Shown: positions 31,801-39,084, counted from the first letter of the stretch. The stretch is 64,000 nt of DNA from Taklimakanibacter deserti (GCA_003574785.1 QORU01000017.1:89024-153023), one strand, 5' to 3'. The notes: a model not told the origin generated them from the letters alone. Translations and numbers: made by a program.

Positions 31801-34629
31801 AGCATTGTCGTCTCGGCCAAAGGCGGCGAAGGCAAGGGTGGCAATGGTGGCGCGGGCGCAGCGGGCACGGGTGGTCGCGCCGGTGCGGGCGGCGATGGCG
31901 GCGTCGGTGGCAACGTTGGAAATACGGGCGGCGCGGAGGAAGCCTTTGGCGGCGACGGCGGCACGGGCGGCACGGGCGGCAGCGCCAATGCCATTGGCGG
32001 CGACGGCGGCAAGGGCGGTGACGGCTTCGGCGGCGACGTCGATGTCGCGATCAACAATGACGGCACCTTCACGACAGTGGGAGCCAGCATCAATGTCACG
32101 GCGACCGGCGGCAACGCCACCGGTGGCAATGGCGGTAATGGCGGTGCGGCCGTGGCCGGCAATGGCGGCACCGGCGGCGCGGGTGGCGCTGGCGGCAATA
32201 ATGGCGGCGCCGGCGGCTCGGGCGGCACCGGCGGCGCCGGCGGCGATGCCTTTGGCGGTGACGGTGGTGATGGCGGCGATGCGACGGGCGGCAACGCCAC
32301 AGTCGATATCACCAATGGCGGCAGCCTGACATCGACCGGCGTCAACACCAGCACAATCTTTGTGGTTGCCACCGGCGGCACGGCGATCGGTGGCAATGGC
32401 GCGGGAGGTGCCACTTCCGACGCCGGCAATGGCGGTGCCGGTGGCGCCGGCGGTGCCGGCGGCGGTGTTGCGGGCATGGGCGGCAGAGGCGGCAATGGCA
32501 CCGGCGGCTCCGGTGGCAATAGCGGTGATGCGCAAGGCGGTGATGCCACCGTCACGGTCACCAACAATGGCAGTGTCTTCGCAACCGGTGACCTGTCGAA
32601 CGCCATCAGGATCGACACGACGACCGGGTTGGGCGTAACCGGTACGAGGGGCACCGCGTCCACGGGATCCTTCGGCACCGGAGGCGGCAATGGTGCGGCG
32701 GATGGGACGCCCACTAATGGTCAGGGCGGCCAGTTCGGCGACGTCGCCAACGGCCATGAAGCGATCACGGTCAACAACAACGGCCTGGTGGACGCGTCTC
32801 AAGCTCAAACCGCTGTCGTCGCCAATGCCAACGGCGACGACAGCACGATCCTGGTGAACAACACCAACACGATCCTCGGCGGCGCGGGGGCCGGCCTGCA
32901 ACTGCGGACGGCCAGCGTCTTCAATAGCGACATCGACATCGTCAATTCGGGATTGATCACGTCCGAGAACCTGCGGGCGATCGTCACCGGCGGCGCTTCG
33001 ACCGAGATCGTGAATACCGGCACCGTGTACGGCCTCGTCGACCTCACCGATCAGGACGACACGTTCGACAACAATGAAGGCGGCGTCTTCGAAGCCAGGC
33101 TCATGTCCGACTTCGGCGCGAACGGCCTCGGTGCCGATGTGTTCAACAACAATGGCGGTGTGGTCCACACGGCGGAGAATCCGGGGGCGCCCGAGACTGT
33201 GGACTTCCGGAATCTCGAGAACTTCAACAACAATGGCGGCTGGATCTCGCTCGTCGATGGCGGCAACAACATCGACAACTTTGTCCTTGGCGGGCTGCCT
33301 GGTGGGCCGACGGCCTATGTCGGCAACAATGGCCGCGTGGCGGTCGACGCCTTCCTGGCGCCGGAAGGGCCAGTGGTAGCGGAGAGCGGCAAGTCGGACC
33401 TGATCAACATCAGGGGTACGACGTCGGGCAAGACCTTTGTCAGCGTCAATCTGACCAACCCGATCGGCAGCTCACCCAATACCGACGGCATCCCGGTCAT
33501 CGTCGAGAATGGCGTTGCCGATGAAGAAGACTTCGACATAGCGGGCGGAGTGCTCAATGCCGGCTTCTTCGCCTGGGATCTGAGGACCGACGGCAATACA
33601 CATGAGCTCTACACCACCGGACTGGGTGCGGGCGCCTACGAGTTCGCCGCCGGCATCACCGGCATGCAGGATATCTGGTATCAGACGGCGGGCACCTTGC
33701 TGCAAAGGCAGGCGGATCTCCGGCCGCTGATCGGGGCGACGCAAGTGACACCGGTCGCCGACTTCGCCGAGCCGGTCGAGCCGACGCCTCTCGCCAACAT
33801 CACCCCGGGCTTCTGGCTGAAAGGCGTCGGCGCCTGGGTCGATCGCGATCAAGACGAAGACCACAATGTCGTGACCGACCGCGATCAGTCGGTCTATGGC
33901 ATCTTCGGCGGTTTCGACTTCGGCACCGAGAACCTGCATGAGCAGGGCGATGTGCTGCTGTTCGGCCTGCTCGCCGGCTACATCCACTCTGATCTCGACT
34001 TCGACTCGACGAATACTGAGTGGACCTACAAGGGTCCTTCGATCGGCGCCTATGCGACCTATCTCGACCGCGCCTTCTATGTCGATGCGCTGGTCAAGGC
34101 CGACTTCCTCGACATCGACATCGATGCCGACGATCTCGCCCCGAGCGAGAACGATGCCGACACCGATGCCTTCAATATCGGCGGCCGCATCGACACGGGC
34201 TACAAGTTCGGCGAGACATGGTTCGCCGAGCCGCAGGCGACACTGGCCGTCGTCCATACCGAGATCGACGATGTCGACGACATCTTCGGCGGCTCGGTCG
34301 AGTTCGACGATGCGACGAGCGTCAGAGGCAGGCTGGGCCTGAGGCTCGGCCATGAGCAGACTGCTGAGACTGGCGTCGTCTATACCGGCGATGTGACGGC
34401 GAGCGTGTGGCAGGAATTCGCGGGCGACAATGATGCGACGATCTTCACGCCGCCGCTCGGCGACCCGGCCGGCGTGTCGGACGATCCGGGCGAGACCTAT
34501 GGCGACCTGTCTCTCGGCTTCAGTGTCGCCGCACCCGACGGCTGGTCGGGCTTCATCCGCGGCGGCTATCAGTTCAACGACGACTTCGAGGCGATCAGCG
34601 GCAACGCCGGGTTGAGATACGCCTGGTAA
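25825..34629 (+). CDS. Glycine-rich autotransporter 5 (2934 aa, largest of the set)
   Basis: Signal peptide 1-47 (GRRASLLSCTALAT, cleavage about GALAA). The GGX passenger spans about 70-2310. Units of about 92 residues each contain a beta-strand pair (for example ITIDAGGNIGLSAEFISAGG), GGX triplets, a connector of the type GGDIASIDSGxxNxGGAGG, more triplets, and SANGTGGSANGGSGTGG. Two unit types alternate, AGDDI..SGNT and AGGNI..GGNGG, giving a dimer period of about 184 residues. A beta-helical linker (about 2312-2655) precedes the barrel, which starts at PGFWLKGVGAWVD and ends in YAW. No cysteine was seen after the signal peptide; charge comes mostly from Asp. It shares leader, signal peptide and barrel with autotransporter 4 and ends in the terminator cassette at 34658. 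It is probably a very long surface fibre or coat; its ligand is unknown. Confidence 0.9.
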   Translation: MGYGQASTLGNLASGKGRRASLLSCTALATSLIIVGLVLPSVGALAADQFGADDDGATNIGADDSQAPIFADVPGGIVIGPLTGGVGGGGNGGAGGVGNGTLGGPGTPGVVPGASGGPGGNAGGFGGSAHGGAGAGGIAGVDGVIVDIIGNIANGVEATLTSGAGTGGNGGTGGDGFGTVAGPGGAGADGAPGGNGGNGGQGGNSFGEGGAANGGAGTGGDTGSISITATGEITNGVNPDAVNLTATAGAGSGGNGGTGGTGLAGAAAPGGAGGAGGDLGNIATNNIVGGSGGQGGSSNASGGSAAGGSGTGGSGAVIGVAAGADIDGNIIVSSEGGAGQGGNGNIGGGAGGDQGLEGGNGGAGGDLGIVTGNGNRAGAGGAGGDSGGGSATGGSASGGAGTGGDGADIEIRAAGDIISSDVDLSSTGASGTGGNGGTGGNGEGGISSAAGDGGDGGDIASIDGGNNNTGGAGGSGGNGGTTDFTGGDANGGSGIGGDGGAISVGAGDDIEMDSLFTLAGGAGNGGNGGTGGGASASQIGGNGGIGGAGGDVGPITGDGNAGGAGGIGGTGGSGDGTGGSANGGSGTGGDAGQLSVTAGDDMLAGVEIFSTGGDGIGGSGNTAGAASRGVGGGSGGNGGAGGDITSAVSGNDNEGGAGGNGGDGGTGDGTGGSADGGTGTGGDASAMIFDAGGNISLAADVLSAGGEGRGGAGGIGGNGTGSFGGNGGNGGEGGDIASVESGSGNSGGTGGAGGNAGSGDGTGGSANGGSGTGGDGGQVKITAGDDIDGIVVALLSGSDGIGGSGNTGGLGGGLAGGQGGNGGAGGDITSVDSATGTTGGAGGSGGNGGSANGTGGSANGGNGVAGAGGVVIIDAGGNIDISVAFASAGGDGTGGNGGLAGGGLAGNAGNGGQGGAGGDVSSIASGSSNAGGAGGIGGDGGSSDGTGGSANGGNGTGADAGGLSLKAGEDIDVVVDVILAGGDGAGGSGNTGNMGFGTAGGAGGNGGAGGAIVSIDSGSDNEGGAGGTGGDGGSANGTGGSANGGNGVGGAGGAIVVEAGGNIDIVIAAASSGGDGFGGNGGVGGFGLGGAGGDGGQGGSGGGIASIVSGSNNTGGAGGTGGTGGSADGTGGSANGGSGTGGDAGDLRIKAGEDIEARIDAILVGGDGTGGSGNTGGQGDGGRDTGGGGLGGNGGAGGEIASLGSGDNNAGGAGGDGGDGGSANGTSGSANGGNGAGGDGGDITIDAGGNIGLSAEFISAGGEGTGGNGGVAGVVGGGAGGTGGNGGDGSDIASIGSGSGNKAGAGGNGGHGGSSQNTGGSANGGSGIGGDAGALRIAAGANIDAEMRVILGGGNGTGGSGNTASFASSNRAGAGGHGGHGGDIASVDSGDDNEAGAGGAGGDGGNANGAGGTANGGSGTGGAGGDIAIDAGGSIDITADLTTSGGHGNGGNGGVGGRGNGGTGGTGGDGGDGGDVASVTGGGTNNQAGAGGEGGDGGSADSTGGSANGGSGTGGGSGEITIAAGMDIEGNIEVLSRGGNGAGGLGNTAGRGVGGSGASGGDGGDGGNSAGAGSSGGAGGSGGSGGDSNGSGGSADGGAGTGGSSGAITIEAGGNITGGTIGLQTIGGSGTGGAGGLGGEGVGVDGGDGGTGGSVGTGGDLLGVASFFGAAGADGGQGGNANGAGGSAHGGSGTGGKSGDITIEAGGAIASGIKIATRGGSGIGGAGNTAGNGTGGGGGSGVGGTAGDGGSFGDLVDSELSSAGTGGAGGRGGNANGFGGTANGGAGTGGSSGAITIAAGGIGAGIGISSLGGVGTGGAGGTGGLGQGAFARQGGTGGMGGSFGDLTDSQFISAGFGGTGGQGGDANGTGGAGGTGGAGTGGSTGAITMDLAGNILGAIALTVEGGAGTGGAGGVGGTGTGGGAGFGGFGGDGGHIGDLINSNAVQGGAGGLGGVGGNADGTGGNGGDGGAGTGGSTGLIDINVAASAVSNSSIVVSAKGGEGKGGNGGAGAAGTGGRAGAGGDGGVGGNVGNTGGAEEAFGGDGGTGGTGGSANAIGGDGGKGGDGFGGDVDVAINNDGTFTTVGASINVTATGGNATGGNGGNGGAAVAGNGGTGGAGGAGGNNGGAGGSGGTGGAGGDAFGGDGGDGGDATGGNATVDITNGGSLTSTGVNTSTIFVVATGGTAIGGNGAGGATSDAGNGGAGGAGGAGGGVAGMGGRGGNGTGGSGGNSGDAQGGDATVTVTNNGSVFATGDLSNAIRIDTTTGLGVTGTRGTASTGSFGTGGGNGAADGTPTNGQGGQFGDVANGHEAITVNNNGLVDASQAQTAVVANANGDDSTILVNNTNTILGGAGAGLQLRTASVFNSDIDIVNSGLITSENLRAIVTGGASTEIVNTGTVYGLVDLTDQDDTFDNNEGGVFEARLMSDFGANGLGADVFNNNGGVVHTAENPGAPETVDFRNLENFNNNGGWISLVDGGNNIDNFVLGGLPGGPTAYVGNNGRVAVDAFLAPEGPVVAESGKSDLINIRGTTSGKTFVSVNLTNPIGSSPNTDGIPVIVENGVADEEDFDIAGGVLNAGFFAWDLRTDGNTHELYTTGLGAGAYEFAAGITGMQDIWYQTAGTLLQRQADLRPLIGATQVTPVADFAEPVEPTPLANITPGFWLKGVGAWVDRDQDEDHNVVTDRDQSVYGIFGGFDFGTENLHEQGDVLLFGLLAGYIHSDLDFDSTNTEWTYKGPSIGAYATYLDRAFYVDALVKADFLDIDIDADDLAPSENDADTDAFNIGGRIDTGYKFGETWFAEPQATLAVVHTEIDDVDDIFGGSVEFDDATSVRGRLGLRLGHEQTAETGVVYTGDVTASVWQEFAGDNDATIFTPPLGDPAGVSDDPGETYGDLSLGFSVAAPDGWSGFIRGGYQFNDDFEAISGNAGLRYAW
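27400..31300 (+). repeat. Coding tandem array with a 552-bp two-unit period
   Basis: The marker codons for SGNT (TCCGGCAATAC or variants) occur at 27679, 28234, 28786, 29338, 29902, then the variant LGNT at 30457 and AGNT at 31000. Offsets are 555, 552, 552, 564, 555 and 543, all multiples of three. Between each pair lies one unit of the other type, so the array is an alternation of A and B units that grew by duplication of an A-B pair. Confidence 0.8.
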
Positions 34630-34657
34630 CGGAAGAAAGCTGATGTGACGACCTCGA

Positions 34658-34684
34658 GGGACGGGAGAAATCACGTCCCTTTGT
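34658..34684 (+). terminator. Terminator of autotransporter 5 (shared cassette, diverged)
   Basis: GGGACGGGA / TCACGTCCC stem with one mismatch around GAAA, then TTTG. It is preceded by GTGACGACCTCGAG, matching the cassette after autotransporters 2 and 3. Confidence 0.75.
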
Positions 34685-34777
34685 CGGCCTGTTGCTCCAT
34701 TACAAATTGGACATCCAGCCTGACGCGGTGGAACGACTTCGTTTCGCGAGGGTTGGCTCGCCGCAATGGAGGTAAAT

Positions 34778-35080
34778 ATGAAATCAGCTGCAATAGCCTC
34801 GCTGGTGGCGGCCATCCTCGGATTGGGCGTCACGGCGGTCGCGGCTCAGCCGCCTGTCCCACAGCCTGCCGATATGCGGATCAGTTCGGACAATGTGCTT
34901 CAGGCTGATTACAAGAAGTACAAGAAGAAAGAGCATATGCGGCACAAGAAGTGGGTCTACAGCGAGAAATACGGCCATCGCTACCGCCACAAGCGCCATG
35001 GCTATGGCTATTACTATGAAGGTTGGTGGTATCCGCGCCCCTATTGGGAGCCCGGCCTAAGCATCCACCTGGGTCTTTGA
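34778..35080 (+). CDS. Small secreted Tyr/Lys/Trp-rich protein
   Basis: 100 residues: a signal peptide (MKSAAIASLVAAILGLGVTAVAAQ), a short linker, a Lys/His/Arg-rich stretch (YKKYKKKEHMRHKKW) and a Tyr/Trp/Pro-rich tail (YYYEGWWYPRPYWEPGLS). An ATG lies 12 bp earlier, but the GGAGG ribosome site sits inside that extension and 5 nt before the ATG at 34778, which fixes the start there. Small exported proteins with a YY..WWYPRPYW tail are common in Hyphomicrobiales, mostly without known function. The basic middle could bind an anionic surface polymer. It has its own terminator at 35091. No specific function is claimed. Confidence 0.8.
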   Translation: MKSAAIASLVAAILGLGVTAVAAQPPVPQPADMRISSDNVLQADYKKYKKKEHMRHKKWVYSEKYGHRYRHKRHGYGYYYEGWWYPRPYWEPGLSIHLGL

Positions 35081-35090
35081 CATCCTGAAG

Positions 35091-35120
35091 AGGCGGTCGT
35101 GTCTGGCGGCCGCCTTTTTT
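35091..35120 (+). terminator. Rho-independent terminator after the small secreted gene
   Basis: A 9-bp stem AGGCGGTCG / CGGCCGCCT (one T-G pair), 7-base loop, then six T. It ends just before the convergent ABC permease gene. Confidence 0.88.
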
Positions 35121-35127
35121 CCTTGTT

Positions 35128-35970
35128 TCAGTGCCGCTCCCTGAAACCCTTCCCGTAATGCGCCTCGAGCCTGGCCTGGATGATCTCGAAGCCGATCGAC
35201 AGGATCCAGTAGATCACCGCCGCGGTGGTCAGCATCTCGATATAGCGATAGGCGGTGCGGCCGAAGGACTGCGCCAGGAACATGATCTCCCATACGCCCA
35301 TGACCGAGATGAGGGACGAATCCTTCAGCATGGCGATGAATTGCGAGCCGGTCGGCGGGATCGCCACCCGGATCGCTTGCGGCAGCACGATGCGCCACAT
35401 CACCACCCAGTGATGCAAGCCCAGCGAGGCGCCCGCTTCCACCTGGCCCTTGGGCACCGAGACGATGCCGGCGCGGAAGATCTCGCTCAAGTAAGCGCCG
35501 TAGTTGAGCGACAACGCGATGATGCCGGACGGTATGGCGGCGGGCACCGGGCCCAATTGCGGCAGGCCCAGATAGATGAGGAAGATCTGGACGAGAAGCG
35601 GCGTGCCGCGGAAGAAGGAAGTGTAGAAGGTCGATATGCCGTAGAACACCGCGCTCTTCGACAAGCGGCCCAGGGCCGAGATGAGGCCCAGTATGATCGA
35701 GGCGATGATGGCGAAGAAGCAGACGAACAACGTCAGTGCCGCGCCCTGGATGAAGCCGTCGCGGGTCAGCGTCAATCCGGCGAGATAGGGAAATTTCTCG
35801 ACGATGAAGTCGAATTTGAGATCGAAGCTCAGGAAGAAGAAGACGAAGAGGACGAACAGCGTCCCCCATACGGCGCAAACGCGAAGCCTGAAATTGGCAT
35901 CGCTGTTCTGAGGAAAGGCCGAAGCCGGGGCGACCCTGGCTTCAGCCTCCGTTATCGGAGCGTTGCTCAC
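35128..35970 (-). CDS. Polar amino-acid ABC transporter permease (HisM/GlnP family)
   Basis: Inner-membrane subunit of an importer for polar amino acids or related solutes. 280 residues from a GTG whose first four bases (GTGA) overlap the stop of the binding-protein gene, a usual sign of translational coupling. An ATG 30 bp upstream lies inside the previous gene and is less likely. A long cytoplasmic N-terminus is followed by a first membrane helix (WGTLFVLFVFFFLSF), then the conserved permease core with further helices. The EAA loop that contacts the ATPase is visible as EIFRAGIVSVPKGQVEAGASLGL, and TSFFRGTPLLVQIFLIYLGLP is typical of the family. No second permease and no ATPase lie nearby, so it must form a homodimer or borrow an ATPase coded elsewhere. 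Confidence 0.9.
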   Translation of the reverse strand: MSNAPITEAEARVAPASAFPQNSDANFRLRVCAVWGTLFVLFVFFFLSFDLKFDFIVEKFPYLAGLTLTRDGFIQGAALTLFVCFFAIIASIILGLISALGRLSKSAVFYGISTFYTSFFRGTPLLVQIFLIYLGLPQLGPVPAAIPSGIIALSLNYGAYLSEIFRAGIVSVPKGQVEAGASLGLHHWVVMWRIVLPQAIRVAIPPTGSQFIAMLKDSSLISVMGVWEIMFLAQSFGRTAYRYIEMLTTAAVIYWILSIGFEIIQARLEAHYGKGFRERH

Positions 35971-36803
35971 TGCTTGGTCGTGATGTCCCGGCCGACCCAC
36001 TTCTCGGAGAGGGCTTTCAGCGTGCCGTCATCCGACATCTGCTTGAAGATCTCCTTGATCTTCGCCTGCCATTCGGGATCGCCCTTGTCGACCGACACCC
36101 AGATCGGCTCGCCGAACACCGGATCGCCGACGATCTTGAACTTGTCGGGCGCTTTCTTCACCCGGTCGATGGCGGTCAGATAGTTGCTGACGATGGCATC
36201 GAGGCGCTTGCCTGAGCCCAGCGCCAGGTCCTGGAAGGCCGTGTCCTCGGAATCATAGGGAACCGGCGTCACCTCGGCGAAGGGATAGGTCACCTTCTCC
36301 GCCCCCGGGATGTCGATCACCAGGTCCTTCAGGATGTATTTCTCATAAGTGGTGCCGGCCTGCGCGCCCACTTTCTTGCCGTTGAGGTCCGCGGCGCCCT
36401 TGATGTCGTTATTGTCGGCATTGACCACCACGATCGCCGGCGCCGAATAATATTGCAGCACGAAATCGAGGACCTCGGCGCGTTCCTTGGTCGGCGTCAT
36501 CGAGCAGACGCAGATGTCCCAGCGGCCCTTCCAGTTGCCCGCCGTGATGATCTCCCAGGATGGCGTCTCGACCTTCATGTCGACGCCGAGCCGTTTGGCG
36601 AATTCACGCGCGACGTCGACGTCGAAGCCGACAACCTCGCCCTTGTCGTCGATATAGGAGAAGGGCGGATAGGCGCGGTCGGTGGTCTCCATCATGACCT
36701 TGTTGTTCATCACCCGGTCGAGGGTCTCGCCGGCCGTCGCCACCGTGGCAAGGCCTGCTAGTGCCGTAATGGCCAAGGCCGCCAGGCGGATTTTAGTGCT
36801 CAT
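35967..36803 (-). CDS. Periplasmic amino-acid-type binding protein (SBP family 3)
   Basis: 278 residues. The signal peptide MSTKIRLAALAITALAGLATVATA precedes a type II periplasmic-binding fold. Family marks: FSYIDDKGEVVGFDVDVAREFAKRLGV, WDICVCSMTPTKERAEVLDF and GKKVGAQAGTTYEKYI. The ATG at 36803 has GGGAG 8 nt upstream; a longer frame to 36941 has no signal peptide and is rejected. It captures a solute, probably a polar amino acid or small organic acid, for the permease at 35128, to which it is coupled by a 4-bp overlap. The ligand cannot be named from the sequence. Its promoter lies in the divergent gap before the dehydrogenase at 36992. Confidence 0.9.
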   Translation of the reverse strand: MSTKIRLAALAITALAGLATVATAGETLDRVMNNKVMMETTDRAYPPFSYIDDKGEVVGFDVDVAREFAKRLGVDMKVETPSWEIITAGNWKGRWDICVCSMTPTKERAEVLDFVLQYYSAPAIVVVNADNNDIKGAADLNGKKVGAQAGTTYEKYILKDLVIDIPGAEKVTYPFAEVTPVPYDSEDTAFQDLALGSGKRLDAIVSNYLTAIDRVKKAPDKFKIVGDPVFGEPIWVSVDKGDPEWQAKIKEIFKQMSDDGTLKALSEKWVGRDITTKQ

Positions 36804-36991
36804 AGATAGTCTCCCTGCAGTGTTTTTGTGCGGGCTCGAAGGTTCGAGCCCAAGTCGTTCCTTAGCCCAGTCTTTCGCCTTCCGGTAGGCATGATCTGCC
36901 GGAGCGGCAGGGAAACGCACGCTTATATTGCAATGCAGCATGGCCTCAGTCTAGAACCCGGCGCATCCCCCTGACCGTCATGGAGGCCCAC

Positions 36992-37774
36992 GTGAAGCTC
37001 GCCCAGAAGATCGCCATTGTCACCGGTGCTGCCAGCGGCATCGGTCTTGCCATCGCTAAACGCTTTGTCGAGGAGGGGGCGATCGTCGCCATCGCCGATC
37101 TCAAGGAAGACGCCGCGAAGGATGCGGCCGCCGATCTCAGCCGGCGCGGACCCGGCAAGGCCATCGGCATCGCCATGGATGTGACGAGCGAATCAGAGGT
37201 CAATGACGGCGTGGCGGAGGTGGTCCGGCAATTCGGCACGGTCGACATCCTGGTCGGCAATGCCGGCATCCAGATCGTGCACCGCATCGAGGATTTTCCC
37301 TATGAGGAATGGAAGAAGCTCCTCGCCATCCATCTCGACGGCGCCTTCCTCACCGCCAAGGCCTGCCTGCCTCATATGTACAAGCAGAAATCCGGCAGCG
37401 TCATCTTCATGGGCTCGGTGCATTCGAAGGAGGCTTCGCCGCTCAAATCGGCCTATGTGGCGGCCAAGCACGGCATAGTCGGCCTGGCGCGCGTCCTCGC
37501 CAAGGAGGGCGGGCCCTATGGGGTGAGGAGCAATGTGATTTGCCCGGGCTTCGTGCGGACACCGCTGGTCGAGAAGCAGATCCCGGAACAGGCGCGCGAC
37601 CTCAAGATCTCCGAGGAGGAGGTGGTGAAGAAGGTGATGCTCGGCAACACGGTCGACCAGCAATTCACCACCGTCGCGGACGTTGCCGAGATCGCGCTGA
37701 TGCTTGCTTCCTTCGAGACCAATGCGCTCACCGGCCAGTCGATCGTGGTGAGCCATGGCTGGTATATGAACTGA
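36992..37774 (+). CDS. bdhA: 3-hydroxybutyrate dehydrogenase (short-chain dehydrogenase)
   Basis: Oxidises D-3-hydroxybutyrate to acetoacetate with NAD, linking polyhydroxybutyrate and ketone-body breakdown to the acetyl-CoA pool. Starting at the GTG at 36992 gives 260 residues, the usual family length, with GGAGG 5 nt upstream; an ATG at 36980 would place that ribosome site inside the gene. Visible: TGAASGIG nucleotide loop near the N-terminus, NAG, catalytic Ser in FMGSVHS, YVAAK catalytic pair, and the substrate-side motifs [22 protein letters not shown] and [16 protein letters not shown] typical of this enzyme. The usual GGW near the C-terminus is SHGWYMN here. A related SDR activity cannot be excluded. 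Confidence 0.85.
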   Translation: MKLAQKIAIVTGAASGIGLAIAKRFVEEGAIVAIADLKEDAAKDAAADLSRRGPGKAIGIAMDVTSESEVNDGVAEVVRQFGTVDILVGNAGIQIVHRIEDFPYEEWKKLLAIHLDGAFLTAKACLPHMYKQKSGSVIFMGSVHSKEASPLKSAYVAAKHGIVGLARVLAKEGGPYGVRSNVICPGFVRTPLVEKQIPEQARDLKISEEEVVKKVMLGNTVDQQFTTVADVAEIALMLASFETNALTGQSIVVSHGWYMN

Positions 37775-37939
37775 TGATAGTTCGCCGTCATGCGGAACTC
37801 GCCGCCGCGCAGAGAATGATGGTTTTCAGAGGGAAATCGCTGTAGATTCCGGCGCGGGATGATTTTCGGCGACGAGCGGCTCGCAGTCGCCTGCATATAT
37901 CGGCAAATTTCGTAGCACCACTTACGGCGGGGTGATGTG

Positions 37940-39076
37940 ATGAAACGCCTGGCTCTCCTGGTCTGCCTGCTGCTGGTGCTCGGCGGCTTCTATTATTGGT
38001 TCATGGAGCGGAACCCGCGCGACATGGCGGCGGAGGCCGAGATCACGCCCGATCACACCGAGGCGGCGATCCCGGTCCGGCTTGCTCCCGTGAAGCGCAT
38101 GACGCTGCCGCTCAGTTTCATGACCATCGGGACCATTCAACCCATTGTCTCGATCCCGGTCACGGCGCAGGTCTCCGGCGTCGTCACCAAGGTCGACGTC
38201 GTGGACGGGGCCGAGGTGAAGCAGGACGACGTGCTGGTCGAGCTCGATACGCGCCTCATCGATGCGCAGATCCAGCAGGCCCAGGCCGCTCTCGCCAGGG
38301 ACCAGGCCAATATCGACAAGGCGCAGCGCGATATCGACCGCATCAACAAGCTGGTGGCCGAGAAGGTCGACCCCCTCGCACGCGGTCCGGATGCGCAGAC
38401 GACCCTCGATCTCGCCAAGGCGGCGCTGCAATCCGACCAGGCGGCCCTGCAGAGCCTGCAGGTCCAGCGCGAATATTATTCCATCCGCGCGCCGATAGCG
38501 GGCCGCGTCGGGACGGTGCCGGTCAGGCCGGGTTCGATCATCGTCGCGGGCACCGACGCCAGCCCGATCGTCACCGTCAACGGCTTCGATCCGATCTATG
38601 TGGCGGTCGGCATTCCGCAGAAGATGGTCGCCGATCTCGTGGAGGACAAGGCGCAAGGTGCCGCCCGGATCAGTCTCACCGTGCCTGGCCGGAACGACAA
38701 GCGTGAAGGCGCGGTGACGGCGATCGACAATGCCGCCAATGCGGCGACAGGCCTCGTCACCGTGCTGGCGACCATCGCCAATTCGCCGGCGGTGCTGTGG
38801 CCGGGCGAGCTCGTCAATGTCGAAGTGATCTTCCGCGATCAGCCCGATGTCCTCGTCGTGCCCAATGTGGCTATCCGCACCAACCAGCAGGGCAGCTATG
38901 TCTACACAGTCGACTCGAGCCTGCGCGCCAGCCTGAAGCCGGTCGTCGTAGCGCGCAGCGCCCAAGGCCTGTCGGTCGTCTCGGGCGGCCTCGATGCGGG
39001 CGACAATGTCGTCACCGACGGGCAGTTGCTGCTCTCGAACGGTGCCTTGGTGTCGGTCAAGGAAGCGATGGAGTGA
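37940..39076 (+). CDS. RND efflux periplasmic adaptor (MdtA-like)
   Basis: Membrane-fusion protein that joins the inner-membrane RND pump to an outer-membrane channel. 378 residues. N-terminal anchor (KRLALLVCLLLVLGGFYYW), a split lipoyl domain (VTAQVSGVVTKVDVVDGAEVKQ and IRAPIAGRVGTVPVRPG), an alpha-hairpin between them (about 105-170, rich in Gln/Ala/Asp), then beta-barrel and membrane-proximal domains ending LLLSNGALVSVKEAME. A GTG codon sits directly before the ATG at 37940; the ATG is preferred, with GGCGGGG upstream. The pump gene follows after 8 bp. No outer-membrane factor is coded next to them. No local regulator is visible. Confidence 0.92.
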   Translation: MKRLALLVCLLLVLGGFYYWFMERNPRDMAAEAEITPDHTEAAIPVRLAPVKRMTLPLSFMTIGTIQPIVSIPVTAQVSGVVTKVDVVDGAEVKQDDVLVELDTRLIDAQIQQAQAALARDQANIDKAQRDIDRINKLVAEKVDPLARGPDAQTTLDLAKAALQSDQAALQSLQVQREYYSIRAPIAGRVGTVPVRPGSIIVAGTDASPIVTVNGFDPIYVAVGIPQKMVADLVEDKAQGAARISLTVPGRNDKREGAVTAIDNAANAATGLVTVLATIANSPAVLWPGELVNVEVIFRDQPDVLVVPNVAIRTNQQGSYVYTVDSSLRASLKPVVVARSAQGLSVVSGGLDAGDNVVTDGQLLLSNGALVSVKEAME

Positions 39077-39084
39077 GGCGCGCC

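Noticed and set aside
2040..32600. RTX calcium-binding nonapeptides
   Set aside because: GGDGGDGG tracts look similar, but the GGxGxDxLx pattern with its regular hydrophobic residue is absent, and export is by a barrel and not a type I system.
2040..32600. Collagen-like GXY repeats
   Set aside because: The triplet is GGX with almost no Pro in the repeats, so a collagen triple helix is not expected.
25825..34629. CRISPR array
   Set aside because: The regular repeats are in-frame coding units of about 92 codons with no unique spacers and no cas genes.
34766..34777. Earlier ATG of the small secreted protein
   Set aside because: The GGAGG ribosome site lies within this extension and serves the ATG at 34778.
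35131..36183. A 350-codon plus-strand frame opposite the permease
   Set aside because: Antisense shadow of a clear ABC permease and binding protein; no domain and no ribosome site.
38797..39084. Extended N-terminus of the RND pump
   Set aside because: The extra residues are a shifted-frame reading of the adaptor gene; the family N-terminus begins at 39085.
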